Assembly (NCBI GenBank): GCA_020633075.1
Contig: JACKEI010000001.1
Location: 372,001 to 436,000, forward strand
From: Sandaracinaceae bacterium
GTDB taxonomy: Bacteria; Myxococcota_A; Polyangia; Polyangiales; Houyiibacteriaceae
Length of the DNA: 64,000 nt
Reading direction: 5' to 3'
The notes beneath the pieces are model-generated. The model was not told the DNA's origin, made no database searches, and was given only the letters and a program-made list of their open reading frames with translations. This document shows, in pieces, positions 18,001 through 26,614 of the stretch. A program made the translations under genes and the position numbers. Position 1 is the first letter of the stretch; every line of letters starts with the position of its first letter.

Positions 18001-20729
18001 GTCACCGTGTTGCCGCGCGCCGTGGGGATGCGGAGCTCCCGCGTGAGCCACGTGTAGTCCGCCCCGAAGTGCTTGCGGAAGGGACGCGGCGCGACCGCCA
18101 TGGCGCGACACAGCTGCCGTGCGACGTCCGTGGGCTGCTGGACGCGCAGCCCGGGGGGAGCCTCGCCCCGCGCGGCGGCGATCAGCGCCGCCAGCAGTGC
18201 TTGCTCGAGGTCGTGGAGCAGCGTCGCGTGGTTCGGCCGCAGGGCGACCTTGCCCGTCGCGCCGTCGACGATGACGCGCGCGTCGTCGATGTTGACCCAC
18301 ACCGGCAGGATGTGGGCCTCGAGCTTGCTCTGCTCCCTCACCAGGCCATCGCGCACGAGGGCCCAGCCACCTTCCTGCCCGCCCCACCCGATCTCGGCGA
18401 GATACTCGTCGCGGCTCACCTGCAAGACGACGTCGGCGCGCATGTGCGGCAGGCTGGGGCGCCTGGACAACGGGGCGTCTACCCGGGCGGGGCGCACGCC
18501 AGCGAGCAGGGCTAGCGCGAGGGCCACCTCGGGCTCCAGCAGCGCGAGCGGGTGGCCCGGTGGGCCTGCGGTCTGTCCTGCGCTCTCCGGGCGATACAGC
18601 AGCGCCCCCGTCGCGGATGCGCGCTCGACCACGTCGACGATGGACTCCACACGCCCGGCGCCCGCTGGGTCCACGACGCTGACCAGGGGGGCCTGCGCGA
18701 GCGGGGAGGCTGCGTAGCGCTTGGTCGCCCCCTCGGCGAGCCGATAGGGGGTGTCGGCGTCCGCAGCCGCGTCGCGTAGTGCGCCGATGAAGACCTGCAA
18801 GAGCGTCCTCGCGTGGTCGCGTGGGAGAGGGCCGGGCTTGGGGGCCGCGACGCCGAGCTGGGCTCCTTGCACGTTGCTCTCGTGCCCAGACGCGACGCGC
18901 GCGGCCACCTCCGCGGCGATGACGACGGCGCGGCCGACCGCCCCGATGGCCTCCTGATACCCCGCGTCCTCCACCACGCCCTGGTAGTTGGACCCCGGCG
19001 TCAGTCGCGGGGAGGCGACCACGGCCTGATACGCAAAGCGCGCGGCGCGGTTGAGCCGCGCCACCGCGCGCCCTTCGTGTAGGACGTGAACCCAACCGCC
19101 CGTCGCGCCGCGGCCGCCCAGTAGCGCGCACTCGCCCTCCACGTCGGCTGGGGGGAGCGGCCAGTGCGCGGCGAGCGAGCCTGCGGGCTGGGCGCCCAGC
19201 GGGACAACCACCCAGACGTCCGGGTCGGTGGGGGAGAGGGTGGCGGGGGTCATCGGCCGCGCGAGGAACTCGGCCCGCGCGCGGTTCTCACGCTCGGCGG
19301 CGTCCAGGAAGCTGGCGAGCCGCTCCCCGTCGTCCCCGTCCTCCAGCAGCCGCTCCGCCGCGTCTCCCATCGGGACGAAGAGGATCTCCTTGGGCGCGTC
19401 ACCGTATCGTTCCGCGCTGAGCGGGGCGGCGCCGCGGTACACCAGCCGGGTGGTGCGCCCGAAGTCGGTCACGGGGCGCGGAGCACCGAGTGCGTCTCTC
19501 GAGAGCGGCAGGGCCATCAGGTCCTTCAGCTCGGACGGCATCGACTTTGGGGTGAAGGACCACGCGCGCCCCCTCACGTGGGCCGCAATGAGCTGCAGCG
19601 CGGCGTGCCGCAGGCGTTCGTCCCGCGCCGCGTGCTGCCCGTTGGATGAGCCCGGCTCCACCGCGCCGAGCGGCCTGCCACCGTCGTCGTGCTTCGCTCC
19701 GTGCGCTGCGTCGTGCAGTCCGCCGAGGCGTCGCGTCAGCTCGGTCAGGAGCGTCAACGCGCGCTTCTGCGCTACGTCCAGCGCACCTTGCAGCGCGCCG
19801 TCCATGCGGATGTCCGAGCGCGACGCGTTGGTGGGCAGCGCCTGACGGTCCAAGAACAGGCGGATGGGCACGCTGGCCCGCGGCTCGCTCAGACCCTTCC
19901 AGAGCGCCAGCGGCCTGCGCGCGAGGATGATGCCCCGCTCCGCGTAGTCCACCCAGGCGGGCTGGTTGCCCTCTGGGATGGAGTGCGGGTCCACGAGCGC
20001 CACGAAACCGCTCAACCCGTCGCCAAGCGGCACCCGCAGCAGGTCGAAGGACGAGTCGTCGCAGTGCAGCACGTCGCCGCCGATGTGCAGGGGCACGGGG
20101 ACGTCGTCGGCGCACTCGCGCACCACGCGCAGCTCGTCCGGCTCAGCGCGGCCGAGGAAGCGGACGAAGGTGTGCAGCGTGTGCCGCTCCAAGTGGACAC
20201 GCATCCCGGCCGGGGTGCCTGCGGGCGCCGCCGCGATCGGAGTGGCCACCAGCGCCCGCAGGCCGGCCTCGCTGTCGTCCGCGCTCGCGTCGATCAGCTC
20301 GCCCGTGTAGCGCACGCGCGTGCGGCGCCCGTCGGCGTCCGTGCGCTCCAGATCCACGAAGCGGGGCGCCATGGTGTGCCGCCCCGCGACGCGGGTGGGA
20401 CCCAACGCGGTGTTGAGCCCGGTGGCCAGCCGACGGATGGCCCCGTCATGGCGCGCCACGCCGGGGTTGACGAGCTCATCGAGCACGGAGCGCATGGTCT
20501 CGTCATCCAGCAGCCCGCCCTCCCAGGCCACGACCACGTCGCCCGCGTCCCCCGACACCGACAAGCGCGTCGCGCCGAGGATGATGGCCGCGCGCAACAC
20601 TTCCAGCACCCAGGTCTCGTGCGCAGCGAGCTGGTACTCGCGCAGCTTCTGGACCGCGCGGGCCGTGTCCACCCGCAGGTGCCCCGCCGAGACCTTGCGG
20701 CCCGGACCGTCCACGGATGAGCGACTCAT
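15021..20729 (-). CDS. Giant Hsp90-like partner protein with degenerate GHKL core
   Basis: A 1902-residue protein of no family I can name. Its first ~330 residues align in order with the adjacent Hsp90-like ATPase. HETWVLEVLRAAIILGAT (38-54) stands where ELVQNAIDAG should be. AWEGGLLDDETM (68-79) replaces DAGEGMDRETM. RRLATGLNTALG (99-110) replaces the glycine-rich lid. ERGIILA ... LPTNASRSDIRMD (264-310) mirrors the Hsp90 middle domain. The ATP-site Asn and Asp are lost (Glu43 kept, Asn to Ala47), so it is probably a pseudo-ATPase. The remaining ~1500 residues are alpha/beta, without membrane spans or recognisable enzyme motifs. Its ATG overlaps the upstream stop by 4 bp, so co-translation with the ATPase is likely. 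Confidence 0.8.
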   Translation of the reverse strand: MSRSSVDGPGRKVSAGHLRVDTARAVQKLREYQLAAHETWVLEVLRAAIILGATRLSVSGDAGDVVVAWEGGLLDDETMRSVLDELVNPGVARHDGAIRRLATGLNTALGPTRVAGRHTMAPRFVDLERTDADGRRTRVRYTGELIDASADDSEAGLRALVATPIAAAPAGTPAGMRVHLERHTLHTFVRFLGRAEPDELRVVRECADDVPVPLHIGGDVLHCDDSSFDLLRVPLGDGLSGFVALVDPHSIPEGNQPAWVDYAERGIILARRPLALWKGLSEPRASVPIRLFLDRQALPTNASRSDIRMDGALQGALDVAQKRALTLLTELTRRLGGLHDAAHGAKHDDGGRPLGAVEPGSSNGQHAARDERLRHAALQLIAAHVRGRAWSFTPKSMPSELKDLMALPLSRDALGAPRPVTDFGRTTRLVYRGAAPLSAERYGDAPKEILFVPMGDAAERLLEDGDDGERLASFLDAAERENRARAEFLARPMTPATLSPTDPDVWVVVPLGAQPAGSLAAHWPLPPADVEGECALLGGRGATGGWVHVLHEGRAVARLNRAARFAYQAVVASPRLTPGSNYQGVVEDAGYQEAIGAVGRAVVIAAEVAARVASGHESNVQGAQLGVAAPKPGPLPRDHARTLLQVFIGALRDAAADADTPYRLAEGATKRYAASPLAQAPLVSVVDPAGAGRVESIVDVVERASATGALLYRPESAGQTAGPPGHPLALLEPEVALALALLAGVRPARVDAPLSRRPSLPHMRADVVLQVSRDEYLAEIGWGGQEGGWALVRDGLVREQSKLEAHILPVWVNIDDARVIVDGATGKVALRPNHATLLHDLEQALLAALIAAARGEAPPGLRVQQPTDVARQLCRAMAVAPRPFRKHFGADYTWLTRELRIPTARGNTVTLGTLAQQKTVWSLPVGTRIAFEHADFDPVAVDPAWQKWLESILGKTVRDGTEDLPEMARQAGGRAQRERVLASAPLPAPTTTPEQPFACAVAQKDVSGVVWVELGARQTLTLTVRGRRLCELPTPDDLPLSGRLDLPEALIDAAWDSPSRAGRSTLETLLRDTARKLLTDLASEHPRELLTPRGQRLIDAWARTKTQAKSDARVREVLSHAAAWPTVQGGMASVLTAKRRGKVHAAVFEGEWLGPHDGERKKSYDNPVIAVHPPVRDSALARFLAAVEVGELADTTQAVHQLQARRRVEQGQSERPRLGQPDALSIATLCKDDSRLLASLGPGEARLHPTAHGSNPTAVRLHSLGSVAATCALPVFPPIEVAFEGTGFLDPSQRDQVAKRLVGPLTQRMQRLAALLVRHAFENEPSVALRQATRAAWLERSTLDDALVETLPVLRTTAGDWLSLAALRATAEGGEAQWYTTDTTCTIIPEEAGRSALLLTPAEAKALGSRLTLEDATERLALQPVRLANQARPRATTLDARVALAAVNARSEEATLAFAEFGAKGGQGPRGSLVLLTPDAAGHAGLHAHRDMQPLGVHACPLTWPALVLLEDPALTPNVRFSGPEDDKRWRAACAAAVRAGEAALAARFAPGDEFGARRVDVTLPSGTLGQGVIRLGNPLMRGDVVVAGTGQTLRDYPLRGELWLCSSPGSVMRQVVGARDSHDVVRAAYGRLVIDLASALSATAEPAPTTAGQPSDDTSVWSSEERELAQAHVLLAALEGQLGRKHPIYDAWTLTCLRKPLTLRETCAHMASRAPVWRVTGESGSEPGNAELGLVEDGSWVSRVLVHALGPRLRQKATAHGVGARSNPTGPEGDGGHEPGAASGSARKRAAERALPRLSDELSARLAIARGPVRRPPTVSVVPRKKRPLVTLNQQGDVVQLAGAHPALLAIEAALREERAEGRRAAVALAAHVLSLFGDTMPTDRVAALATLGASESEPGM

Positions 20730-22390
20730 GGTTGCCCTCGCTGCGTGTCGTCGGGGGCGTCGCCAGGCGCGTCCAGCAGGTCGCGCAGCGTGTCTTCCAA
20801 CAGGCGCTCACTGCGGCGCGGCGAGAGCGCTCCGTGGGTCTCCAGCACCGCACGCGACAGCATGTCCGCACCAAAGCGCGGGCTCGTCTTGGCGTGCTCG
20901 CGTGCGGCTGCGACCAGGGTGTGGTTCACGTTGAGCACCAGCGGGGCGCGCCAGAAGGGTAGGAGCGAGAAGGGGTCTGCGGGACGCCCCCCGTCGTCGG
21001 GCTGCCCTACGCACACGTGCTGCGAGTGTGCGCCGTGGACCACGCCCAGGACTACGGCGCGCGGGTCCCGGTAGGTGTCGCTCAGCGCCGCACCCACATG
21101 CAAGAGGAGCTGAGCATCGCTCGAGCCCGGCGCCGCCTCGACCAAGTCCACGGAAGACAGCTCCGCCATCCAGCTCTCGTCGATGCGAACGCGGGCCTCC
21201 TTCAGCCGCTGTACATACCCCTCCGGCAGCGCGCCGAGGTCGACCACCGCGTCACCGCGCCGCGCCAAGAACGCCACCATGGCGCCGTGCTCGCGTGCGC
21301 CGCGCAGGACACCCGGCCGCCAGGCCAGCGCGCGCCCCGGGGCGCGGCGCGGGCTGCCCTCCTCGCCGTCCAGCAGCGGCAGCGGGAAGCCGCTGACGTC
21401 CAGCGTGGTGTACGCCACCGCCTGCGCCAGCTCGAAGTAGCCCTGTCTGTCACTACAGGCAGCCTTCAGCGCCTCCTGCACGGCCTTGCGCAGCCCTCCC
21501 GCCACGACGCTCCGTGCTACGGCGAGCGCATGGGCGAAGCGCTCGTCGCGGCGCACGTTGTCCCGGCTCAGCGTGTGACCCAGCTCTGCGTCCTGCACCT
21601 TCAGGACCAGCCCGCGGAAGCCCAGGTTCTCCTCGGTCTCTGCCAGCAGCAGGCCGCGGTTGTAGAACGCGGCGCGCTGCCCGTCGCGGCCGCTCAGACC
21701 CACCAGGATGCTCGTACGACCGTCGCTCGTGTCGGTGCGCGCGACGCACAGCGCGTCGTCGAGCTGCAGCGCGCGGTCGATGCGCTCGGCCCGGCCGTCC
21801 CCGAACGCGCTCTCGTCCACGTGCAGGGTGATGGGCAGTTGGGCGTGCTCGCACCAGCGCCGGAGCGCCGTGCGCGAGCGCTGCACGTGCTCTTTGACGC
21901 GTACCTCGGCGTCCTTCGGCGGCACGGGCACCACCAGCGTGACCGTGGTCCCGGGGCGGGTGCCGCCGTGCTCGAAGAGCTCGTACGAGTGGTCCGCGTA
22001 CAAATGCAGCGTGTGCCCCTTGCCCCCGCGCGTGGACTGCACCTTCACGACCGTCGGCCCGATGGCCAGCACCGACACGAAGCCAATCCCGAACTTGCCG
22101 ATCTTCCCGGCGACCCCCTCTTTGCCGGAGCGAAAGAGCACCAGCAGCTTGGTCTCCATCGTCTCGCGGTCCATGCCCTCGCCCGCGTCTCGCAGTGAGA
22201 TCAGCAGGGCGCCGTCGCCGTCGCGCGCGATGTCCACGCGGATGTCCGCGCTGCCCGCGTCGATCGCGTTCTGCACCAGCTCACGGAAGAAGGCGTAGGG
22301 GTCGGCAAACTGGCGCACCAGGTCGCCGACGATGCCCTCACCTCCCGTGGGCTCTCCTCGCTCTTCGATGTCGCGCTTGCGGTACGGCAC
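20726..22390 (-). CDS. HtpG/Hsp90-like GHKL ATPase
   Basis: A 554-residue cytoplasmic ATPase. The GHKL site is intact: N-box FFRELVQNAIDAG (Glu37, Asn41, Asp44), G1 box RDAGEGMD (from Asp68), lid GKIGKFGIGF (95-104) and GTTVTLVVP. An Hsp90 middle-domain segment follows: FYNRGLLLAE and VQDAELGHTLSRDNVRRDE, matching the strand and Arg region used in ATP hydrolysis. The C-terminal ~250 residues do not look like the HtpG dimerisation domain and end in charged helices. It is too divergent from HtpG for general chaperone duty; a dedicated role with the 1902-residue partner is inferred. The GTG start is preceded by TAGTCT at a 6-nt distance. Confidence 0.85.
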   Translation of the reverse strand: MPYRKRDIEERGEPTGGEGIVGDLVRQFADPYAFFRELVQNAIDAGSADIRVDIARDGDGALLISLRDAGEGMDRETMETKLLVLFRSGKEGVAGKIGKFGIGFVSVLAIGPTVVKVQSTRGGKGHTLHLYADHSYELFEHGGTRPGTTVTLVVPVPPKDAEVRVKEHVQRSRTALRRWCEHAQLPITLHVDESAFGDGRAERIDRALQLDDALCVARTDTSDGRTSILVGLSGRDGQRAAFYNRGLLLAETEENLGFRGLVLKVQDAELGHTLSRDNVRRDERFAHALAVARSVVAGGLRKAVQEALKAACSDRQGYFELAQAVAYTTLDVSGFPLPLLDGEEGSPRRAPGRALAWRPGVLRGAREHGAMVAFLARRGDAVVDLGALPEGYVQRLKEARVRIDESWMAELSSVDLVEAAPGSSDAQLLLHVGAALSDTYRDPRAVVLGVVHGAHSQHVCVGQPDDGGRPADPFSLLPFWRAPLVLNVNHTLVAAAREHAKTSPRFGADMLSRAVLETHGALSPRRSERLLEDTLRDLLDAPGDAPDDTQRGQP

Positions 22391-22396
22391 CGGGTG

Positions 22397-22402
22397 AGAC
22401 TA
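22397..22402 (-). promoter_or_regulatory. -10 box of the Hsp90-like operon
   Basis: Read on the minus strand, TAGTCT lies exactly 6 nt before the GTG start at 22390, the layout seen at other first genes in this window. The -35 region (GTGAGC at 17 nt) is weak. It suggests the Hsp90-like pair is transcribed on its own even though the acyl-CoA synthetase stop is only 31 bp upstream. Confidence 0.45.
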
Positions 22403-22421
22403 CCCGATGCCGTCGCGAAGC

Positions 22422-24089
22422 TCACTGCTCGAAGATGACGCGCTGCTTGCTCTTGTACCAACCCTCGAGCTTGGGCTCGTAGGTCTCTTCGATGACGTTG
22501 CGCTTGATCTTCATGGTGGGCGTCAAGAAGCCGTTCTCGATCTGCCAGTCGTCCTTGACCACCACGAAGAACTGCATCTCCTCGAAGTTCTCGATGCGCG
22601 AGTTCACGCTGTCCAGCAGCGCCTCGAGCTCCTTGGCGATGGCGGCCTTCTGAGCCGGGTCACCGAGCTTGGCCTTCACGTCCGGCGCCAGCATGATGCT
22701 GGCGTAGGCGGCCGGCTGACCGGAGCCGCTCACGCAGCTGACCTCCACGTGGTTGTCCGTGTTGATCAGGTTCTCGATGGGCGCCGGCGCCACGTACTTG
22801 CCCTTGGAGGTCTTGAAGAGCTCCTTCACGCGGCCCGTGATCTTCAGGCGCTTGAGCTCGTCCTCTTCGCCGCGGTCACCCGTCTTGAGGAAGCCATCCT
22901 CCGTGAACGACTCCTTCGTGCGCTCCTCGTCCATGTAGTAGCCCAGCATGTTGGCGGGGCTCTTGACCAGGATCTCGCCGGCCTCGCTGATGCGGACCTC
23001 GCAGCCCGGATCCGGCTCGCCGACGTAGCCCGGACGCACGCGACCAGGGCGCGCCATGTGCGAGTAGCAGAAGTTCTCGCTCATGCCGTAGCCCTCGAGC
23101 AGCTCCAGCCCCAGGCTGCGGTACCAACCGATGAGCTCCGGCGGGATGGGCGCCGAGCCGCTGATGGCCAAGCGCGTGTCCTGCAGGCCCAGCCCGGTGA
23201 GCACCTTCTTGCGGACGATGTTGTTCAAGATGGGGATCTTGAGGAACAGGTCCAGCTTCTTGGGCGGCATCTTGGAGAAGACGCCCAGCTGGAACTTCAG
23301 CCACAGGCGCGGGACGCTCTGGAACATGGTGGGGCGCGCGCGCTGGATGTCCTGCACGAACGTGTCCAGCGAGTCGGCGAAGAACACCTGCGCGCCCGAG
23401 AAGACGCTCAGGCACTCGATGGCGGCGCGCTCGAACACGTGTGCGAGCGGCAGGTAGCTGATCAGGCGGTCGCTGCCGGTCACGTTGAAGAGCCGCACGA
23501 AGTTGTCCGCCGTGACGCCGATGGTGCCAAAGCTGTGCACCACACCCTTGGGCTGCCCCGTCGAGCCCGACGTGTAGACGATGATCGCCATCTCTTCGAG
23601 GGTGCGCGAGGGGCTCTCGGCGAGGGGCTCGTGCGCCTTGATGAGTGTCTCCCACGTCGGGAAGTCGTTCGGCGGGCTGAGCGGGTAGCTGACGCAGGGC
23701 ATGCCCTCGGGCACCCCCTCCTTCATCTCGTTCCAGCCGTCCAGCTTGCCCACGAAGAGCAGCTTCGCGTCAGCGTGCTCCAAGCAGTAGCGCACGGTCT
23801 CGGCTGCCAGCGTCGGGTAGAGCGCGACGGAGACGTGACCCGCCATCCAGATGGCGATGTCGCTCATGATGAAGTGCGCGCAGTTCTTCGACAGGATCCC
23901 GATACGCGAGCCGGCGGGGAGGTCCAGCGACTTCAGGTAGCTGGCCATCCGCCGCGCTTCGTCCACGGTGCGCTTCCACGAGTACTCCTCGATCCGGTCA
24001 CCGCCGAAGGGCTGGGTCATGTAGAGCTGGTTCGGGGTCGTCTTCTCCCAGTGGTAGACGCGGTCGAGCAGGAGCTGTGATTCACTCAT
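22422..24089 (-). CDS. Long-chain acyl-CoA synthetase (AMP-binding)
   Basis: A 555-residue ANL-superfamily ligase. It activates a fatty acid to acyl-AMP and then acyl-CoA. Seen in order: P-loop IIVYTSGSTGQPKG, EGYGMSEN, hinge LKTGDRGEED and the C-terminal lysine region (KGKYVAPAPIEN ... TPTMKIKRN). Overall style matches the FadD15/FACL group from actinobacteria and myxobacteria. A GGAGG ribosome-binding site stands 7 nt before the ATG at 24089, which fixes this start over longer in-frame extensions. No beta-oxidation genes adjoin it, so the product may feed lipid synthesis or remodelling. Confidence 0.92.
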   Translation of the reverse strand: MSESQLLLDRVYHWEKTTPNQLYMTQPFGGDRIEEYSWKRTVDEARRMASYLKSLDLPAGSRIGILSKNCAHFIMSDIAIWMAGHVSVALYPTLAAETVRYCLEHADAKLLFVGKLDGWNEMKEGVPEGMPCVSYPLSPPNDFPTWETLIKAHEPLAESPSRTLEEMAIIVYTSGSTGQPKGVVHSFGTIGVTADNFVRLFNVTGSDRLISYLPLAHVFERAAIECLSVFSGAQVFFADSLDTFVQDIQRARPTMFQSVPRLWLKFQLGVFSKMPPKKLDLFLKIPILNNIVRKKVLTGLGLQDTRLAISGSAPIPPELIGWYRSLGLELLEGYGMSENFCYSHMARPGRVRPGYVGEPDPGCEVRISEAGEILVKSPANMLGYYMDEERTKESFTEDGFLKTGDRGEEDELKRLKITGRVKELFKTSKGKYVAPAPIENLINTDNHVEVSCVSGSGQPAAYASIMLAPDVKAKLGDPAQKAAIAKELEALLDSVNSRIENFEEMQFFVVVKDDWQIENGFLTPTMKIKRNVIEETYEPKLEGWYKSKQRVIFEQ

Positions 24090-24306
24090 TCTTGGGCCTC
24101 CGCCTGCAGCGCGCAGGCGAAGGCATGGTGCCGACGAAACCACGTGTGTGCAACCTCCCCCCGTGGGGTGGTCTTCGCGACGGACGTCCTCGCGCAGCGC
24201 CTGCGCTCCCCGCTGGCGCGCGCGCAATCCCTGCGCCGCCCGCGGCTGTTGGAGCGCAATATGGACGGGCCAGCGCGCTGGAACGCGCTGTGCTTCGCCG
24301 TCGCTC

Positions 24307-25137
24307 ATGAGCTTGACCTCGACCTCGCTCCACGGGACGGCGTACCGCGACCGGCCCCCCGCTCCGGCGTCGCCGCGGTCGCTCTTCCTGCCGAAGGAGC
24401 ACGGGGCCTACGCGCTGATCTTGGCGCCCCTGCTCACGGCCTTCTGTCGGGGTGCTCCGTCGTGGGTGGGCGCGGGCTTCGCCATCGCGACCGTGGCGGC
24501 CTTCCTGGCGCACGAGCCAGCGTTGGTGCTGTTGGCCCAGCGCGGTGCGCGCGCCCGGCGCGAGCTAGGCGGGGCCGCGCGTCGTGCGTTCCTCGTTCGC
24601 GCGACGGTCGCGGCGGCGGCCGGACTCGCGGCGTTGGCGCGTGGCGACCTCCCGACCCGCGTCAGCGTCGCCGCGCTCGCCGGGCTGGTCGCGCTGGTGG
24701 GCCTCTTTGCGCTGCGGCGTCACGAAAAGAGCGACCTCGGCACGCTCCTCTTGGCGGTGACGGCGGCGGCCGCTGGGGTCCCCGTGGCGCTCGGCAACGG
24801 GTGGGACGTGGAGACCGCGCTCCTCACCAACGCGGTCTTCGGCGTCACCGGCGGCGTCGCCATGCTCACTGTGCGAGAGCTCATCCCCAAGCGTCGCAGG
24901 GAGGCTGGCCTGGCGGCCTACCTCGGCTTCCTGGTGGCGCTGGTGGTCGGGCTGGTGTTCGTGACCCAGGCGCTGGACGGCGCCATCGCACCGTACTTTG
25001 CGTGGGCGCTGACGCCGATTGCGCTCGCGGCCTGCGGGCTGCTCGTCGCTCGTCCGGCCCCCACGCACCTCCGCGCCGTGGGGTGGTCTCTCGCCGCAGC
25101 GCAGGTCGCCACGTTTTTGGTGCTAGCGTTCGCGTAG
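24307..25137 (+). CDS. YwiC-like polytopic membrane protein
   Basis: A 276-residue protein with about eight to nine hydrophobic spans. It has the YwiC-like family signature FLPKEHGAYALILAPLL near the N-terminus and the second conserved patch RRHEKSDLGTLLLAV. The function of the family is not established. The ATG at 24307 is picked because the PKEHG motif then lies about 25 residues in, as is usual; the frame is open upstream but lacks hydrophobic character. It is followed 25 bp later by a cardiolipin synthase gene on the same strand, so a shared membrane-lipid context is possible. Confidence 0.8.
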   Translation: MSLTSTSLHGTAYRDRPPAPASPRSLFLPKEHGAYALILAPLLTAFCRGAPSWVGAGFAIATVAAFLAHEPALVLLAQRGARARRELGGAARRAFLVRATVAAAAGLAALARGDLPTRVSVAALAGLVALVGLFALRRHEKSDLGTLLLAVTAAAAGVPVALGNGWDVETALLTNAVFGVTGGVAMLTVRELIPKRRREAGLAAYLGFLVALVVGLVFVTQALDGAIAPYFAWALTPIALAACGLLVARPAPTHLRAVGWSLAAAQVATFLVLAFA

Positions 25138-25162
25138 CGCTACGGCGCGCCCCGAACCCACC

Positions 25163-26605
25163 ATGAGCCCCACCGAAGCCTTCGCGGCGTCCTGGCCCTT
25201 CCTCGTCGGAGTGGCCGAGCTGCTGGCCGTCCTCCTCGCGACGGCCCACGTCGTCCTGCGCAAGGACAACGTCTCCTCCGCCATCGGCTGGGTCGGGCTC
25301 ATCTGGCTGGCGCCCGTGGTGGGCCCGCTGCTCTACTTGATCCTGGGCGTCAACCGTATCGAGCGTCGCGGACGCCGGCGTCGGCCGCGGCCCATCGTGG
25401 CCCGCACCTGGGACGTGGAGACCCCCGAGCTGGATCAGCGCTTCGTGCGTGACCCCCAGCTCGCGCCGTTCTTGAGCGTGGCGCGCGTGGACAACGCGTT
25501 CCCCATCACCGACGGCAACGCCATCGACCCGTTGGTGACCGGAGACGTCGCGTACCCCGCCATGGTCGCCGCCATCGCGCGCGCGCAGCGCTCGGTGGTG
25601 ATGGCGACGTACATCTTCGACCACGACGCGGCCGGGGCCATGTTTGCGGACGCCCTCGCGGACGCGGTGGCTCGCGGGGTGGAAGTGCGCGTGTTGATCG
25701 ACGCCGTGGGCGCCCGCTACTCGGCGCCCTCCATGGTGCGCACGCTGCGCCGCCGCGGGGTGCGCACGGCGACCTTCATGCCCTCGTTCATCCCCTGGAC
25801 CATGCCGTACTGGAACCTGCGGAATCACCGCAAGGTGCTGGTGATAGACGGCGGCGAGGGCTTCGTGGGCGGCATGAACATCAGGGCAGCCTGCATGCTG
25901 AGCGTGCCCACGGCCCACCCCACGCTGGACATGCACTTCCACGTGCGCGGCCCCGTGGTGGCCCACCTGGCGCAGGTGTTCGCCGAGGACTGGGCCTTCG
26001 CCACGCGCGAGCGGCTGGGCGGTACGGCCTTCGCGTCACAGCCCAGCGCTGCGGGGAACATCCTCGCGCGCGGCCTCCCGGACGGCCCCGACTACGACAT
26101 GGAGCGCCTGCTGTGGAAGCGGCTGGCGCTGGTCTCCCATGCTCGGCAGCGCGTGCGCATCGTGTCGCCCTACTTCCTGCCGGAGACGCGCCTGCTCTCG
26201 GCGCTGCGGCTGGCCGTGATGCGTGGGGTGTGCGTGGAGCTTGTGCTGCCCGGCGACAACAACCTGCGCTTCGTCGAGTGGGCGGCCACGCACCAGCTGC
26301 GCGCGCTGGTGGAGGTCGGCTGCGCCATCTACCTGTCCGCCGCGCCCTTCGACCACACGAAGCTCTTCGTCGTGGACGGTACGGCGGTGATGATCGGCTC
26401 GTCCAACTGGGACCCGCGCAGCCACCGCCTGAACTTCGAGCTGGATCTCGAGTGCTACGACGTCGCGTTCGCCTCGGCCATGGACGCGGTGATCGACGAG
26501 CGCATCGCCGCCTCGCATAGACTGACCCCCGAGGAGTACGCGCAGCGTGGCCGCCTGCGTCGGCTGCGCGACGGCTGCGCGTGGCTGCTCAGCCCGTACC
26601 TCTAG
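25163..26605 (+). CDS. cls: Cardiolipin synthase (phospholipase D family)
   Basis: A 480-residue membrane enzyme predicted to condense phosphatidylglycerol into cardiolipin. Two N-terminal spans (WPFLVGVAELLAVLLATAHVVL and IGWVGLIWLAPVVGPLLYLIL) form the PLDNc module. Two HKD motifs follow: NHRKVLVIDGGEGFVGG (about residue 220) and FDHTKLFVVDGTAVMIGSSN (about residue 395). Their spacing and the overall length are typical of ClsA/B-type enzymes. The gene sits 25 bp downstream of the YwiC-like gene and converges on the TldD-like gene. Confidence 0.92.
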   Translation: MSPTEAFAASWPFLVGVAELLAVLLATAHVVLRKDNVSSAIGWVGLIWLAPVVGPLLYLILGVNRIERRGRRRRPRPIVARTWDVETPELDQRFVRDPQLAPFLSVARVDNAFPITDGNAIDPLVTGDVAYPAMVAAIARAQRSVVMATYIFDHDAAGAMFADALADAVARGVEVRVLIDAVGARYSAPSMVRTLRRRGVRTATFMPSFIPWTMPYWNLRNHRKVLVIDGGEGFVGGMNIRAACMLSVPTAHPTLDMHFHVRGPVVAHLAQVFAEDWAFATRERLGGTAFASQPSAAGNILARGLPDGPDYDMERLLWKRLALVSHARQRVRIVSPYFLPETRLLSALRLAVMRGVCVELVLPGDNNLRFVEWAATHQLRALVEVGCAIYLSAAPFDHTKLFVVDGTAVMIGSSNWDPRSHRLNFELDLECYDVAFASAMDAVIDERIAASHRLTPEEYAQRGRLRRLRDGCAWLLSPYL

Positions 26606-26614
26606 CCAGCCACC

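Noticed and set aside
15861..18515. An 884-codon plus-strand frame inside the giant Hsp90-like partner
   Set aside because: Composition is the shadow type and no start signal or domain is visible; the minus-strand gene is continuous for 1902 codons.
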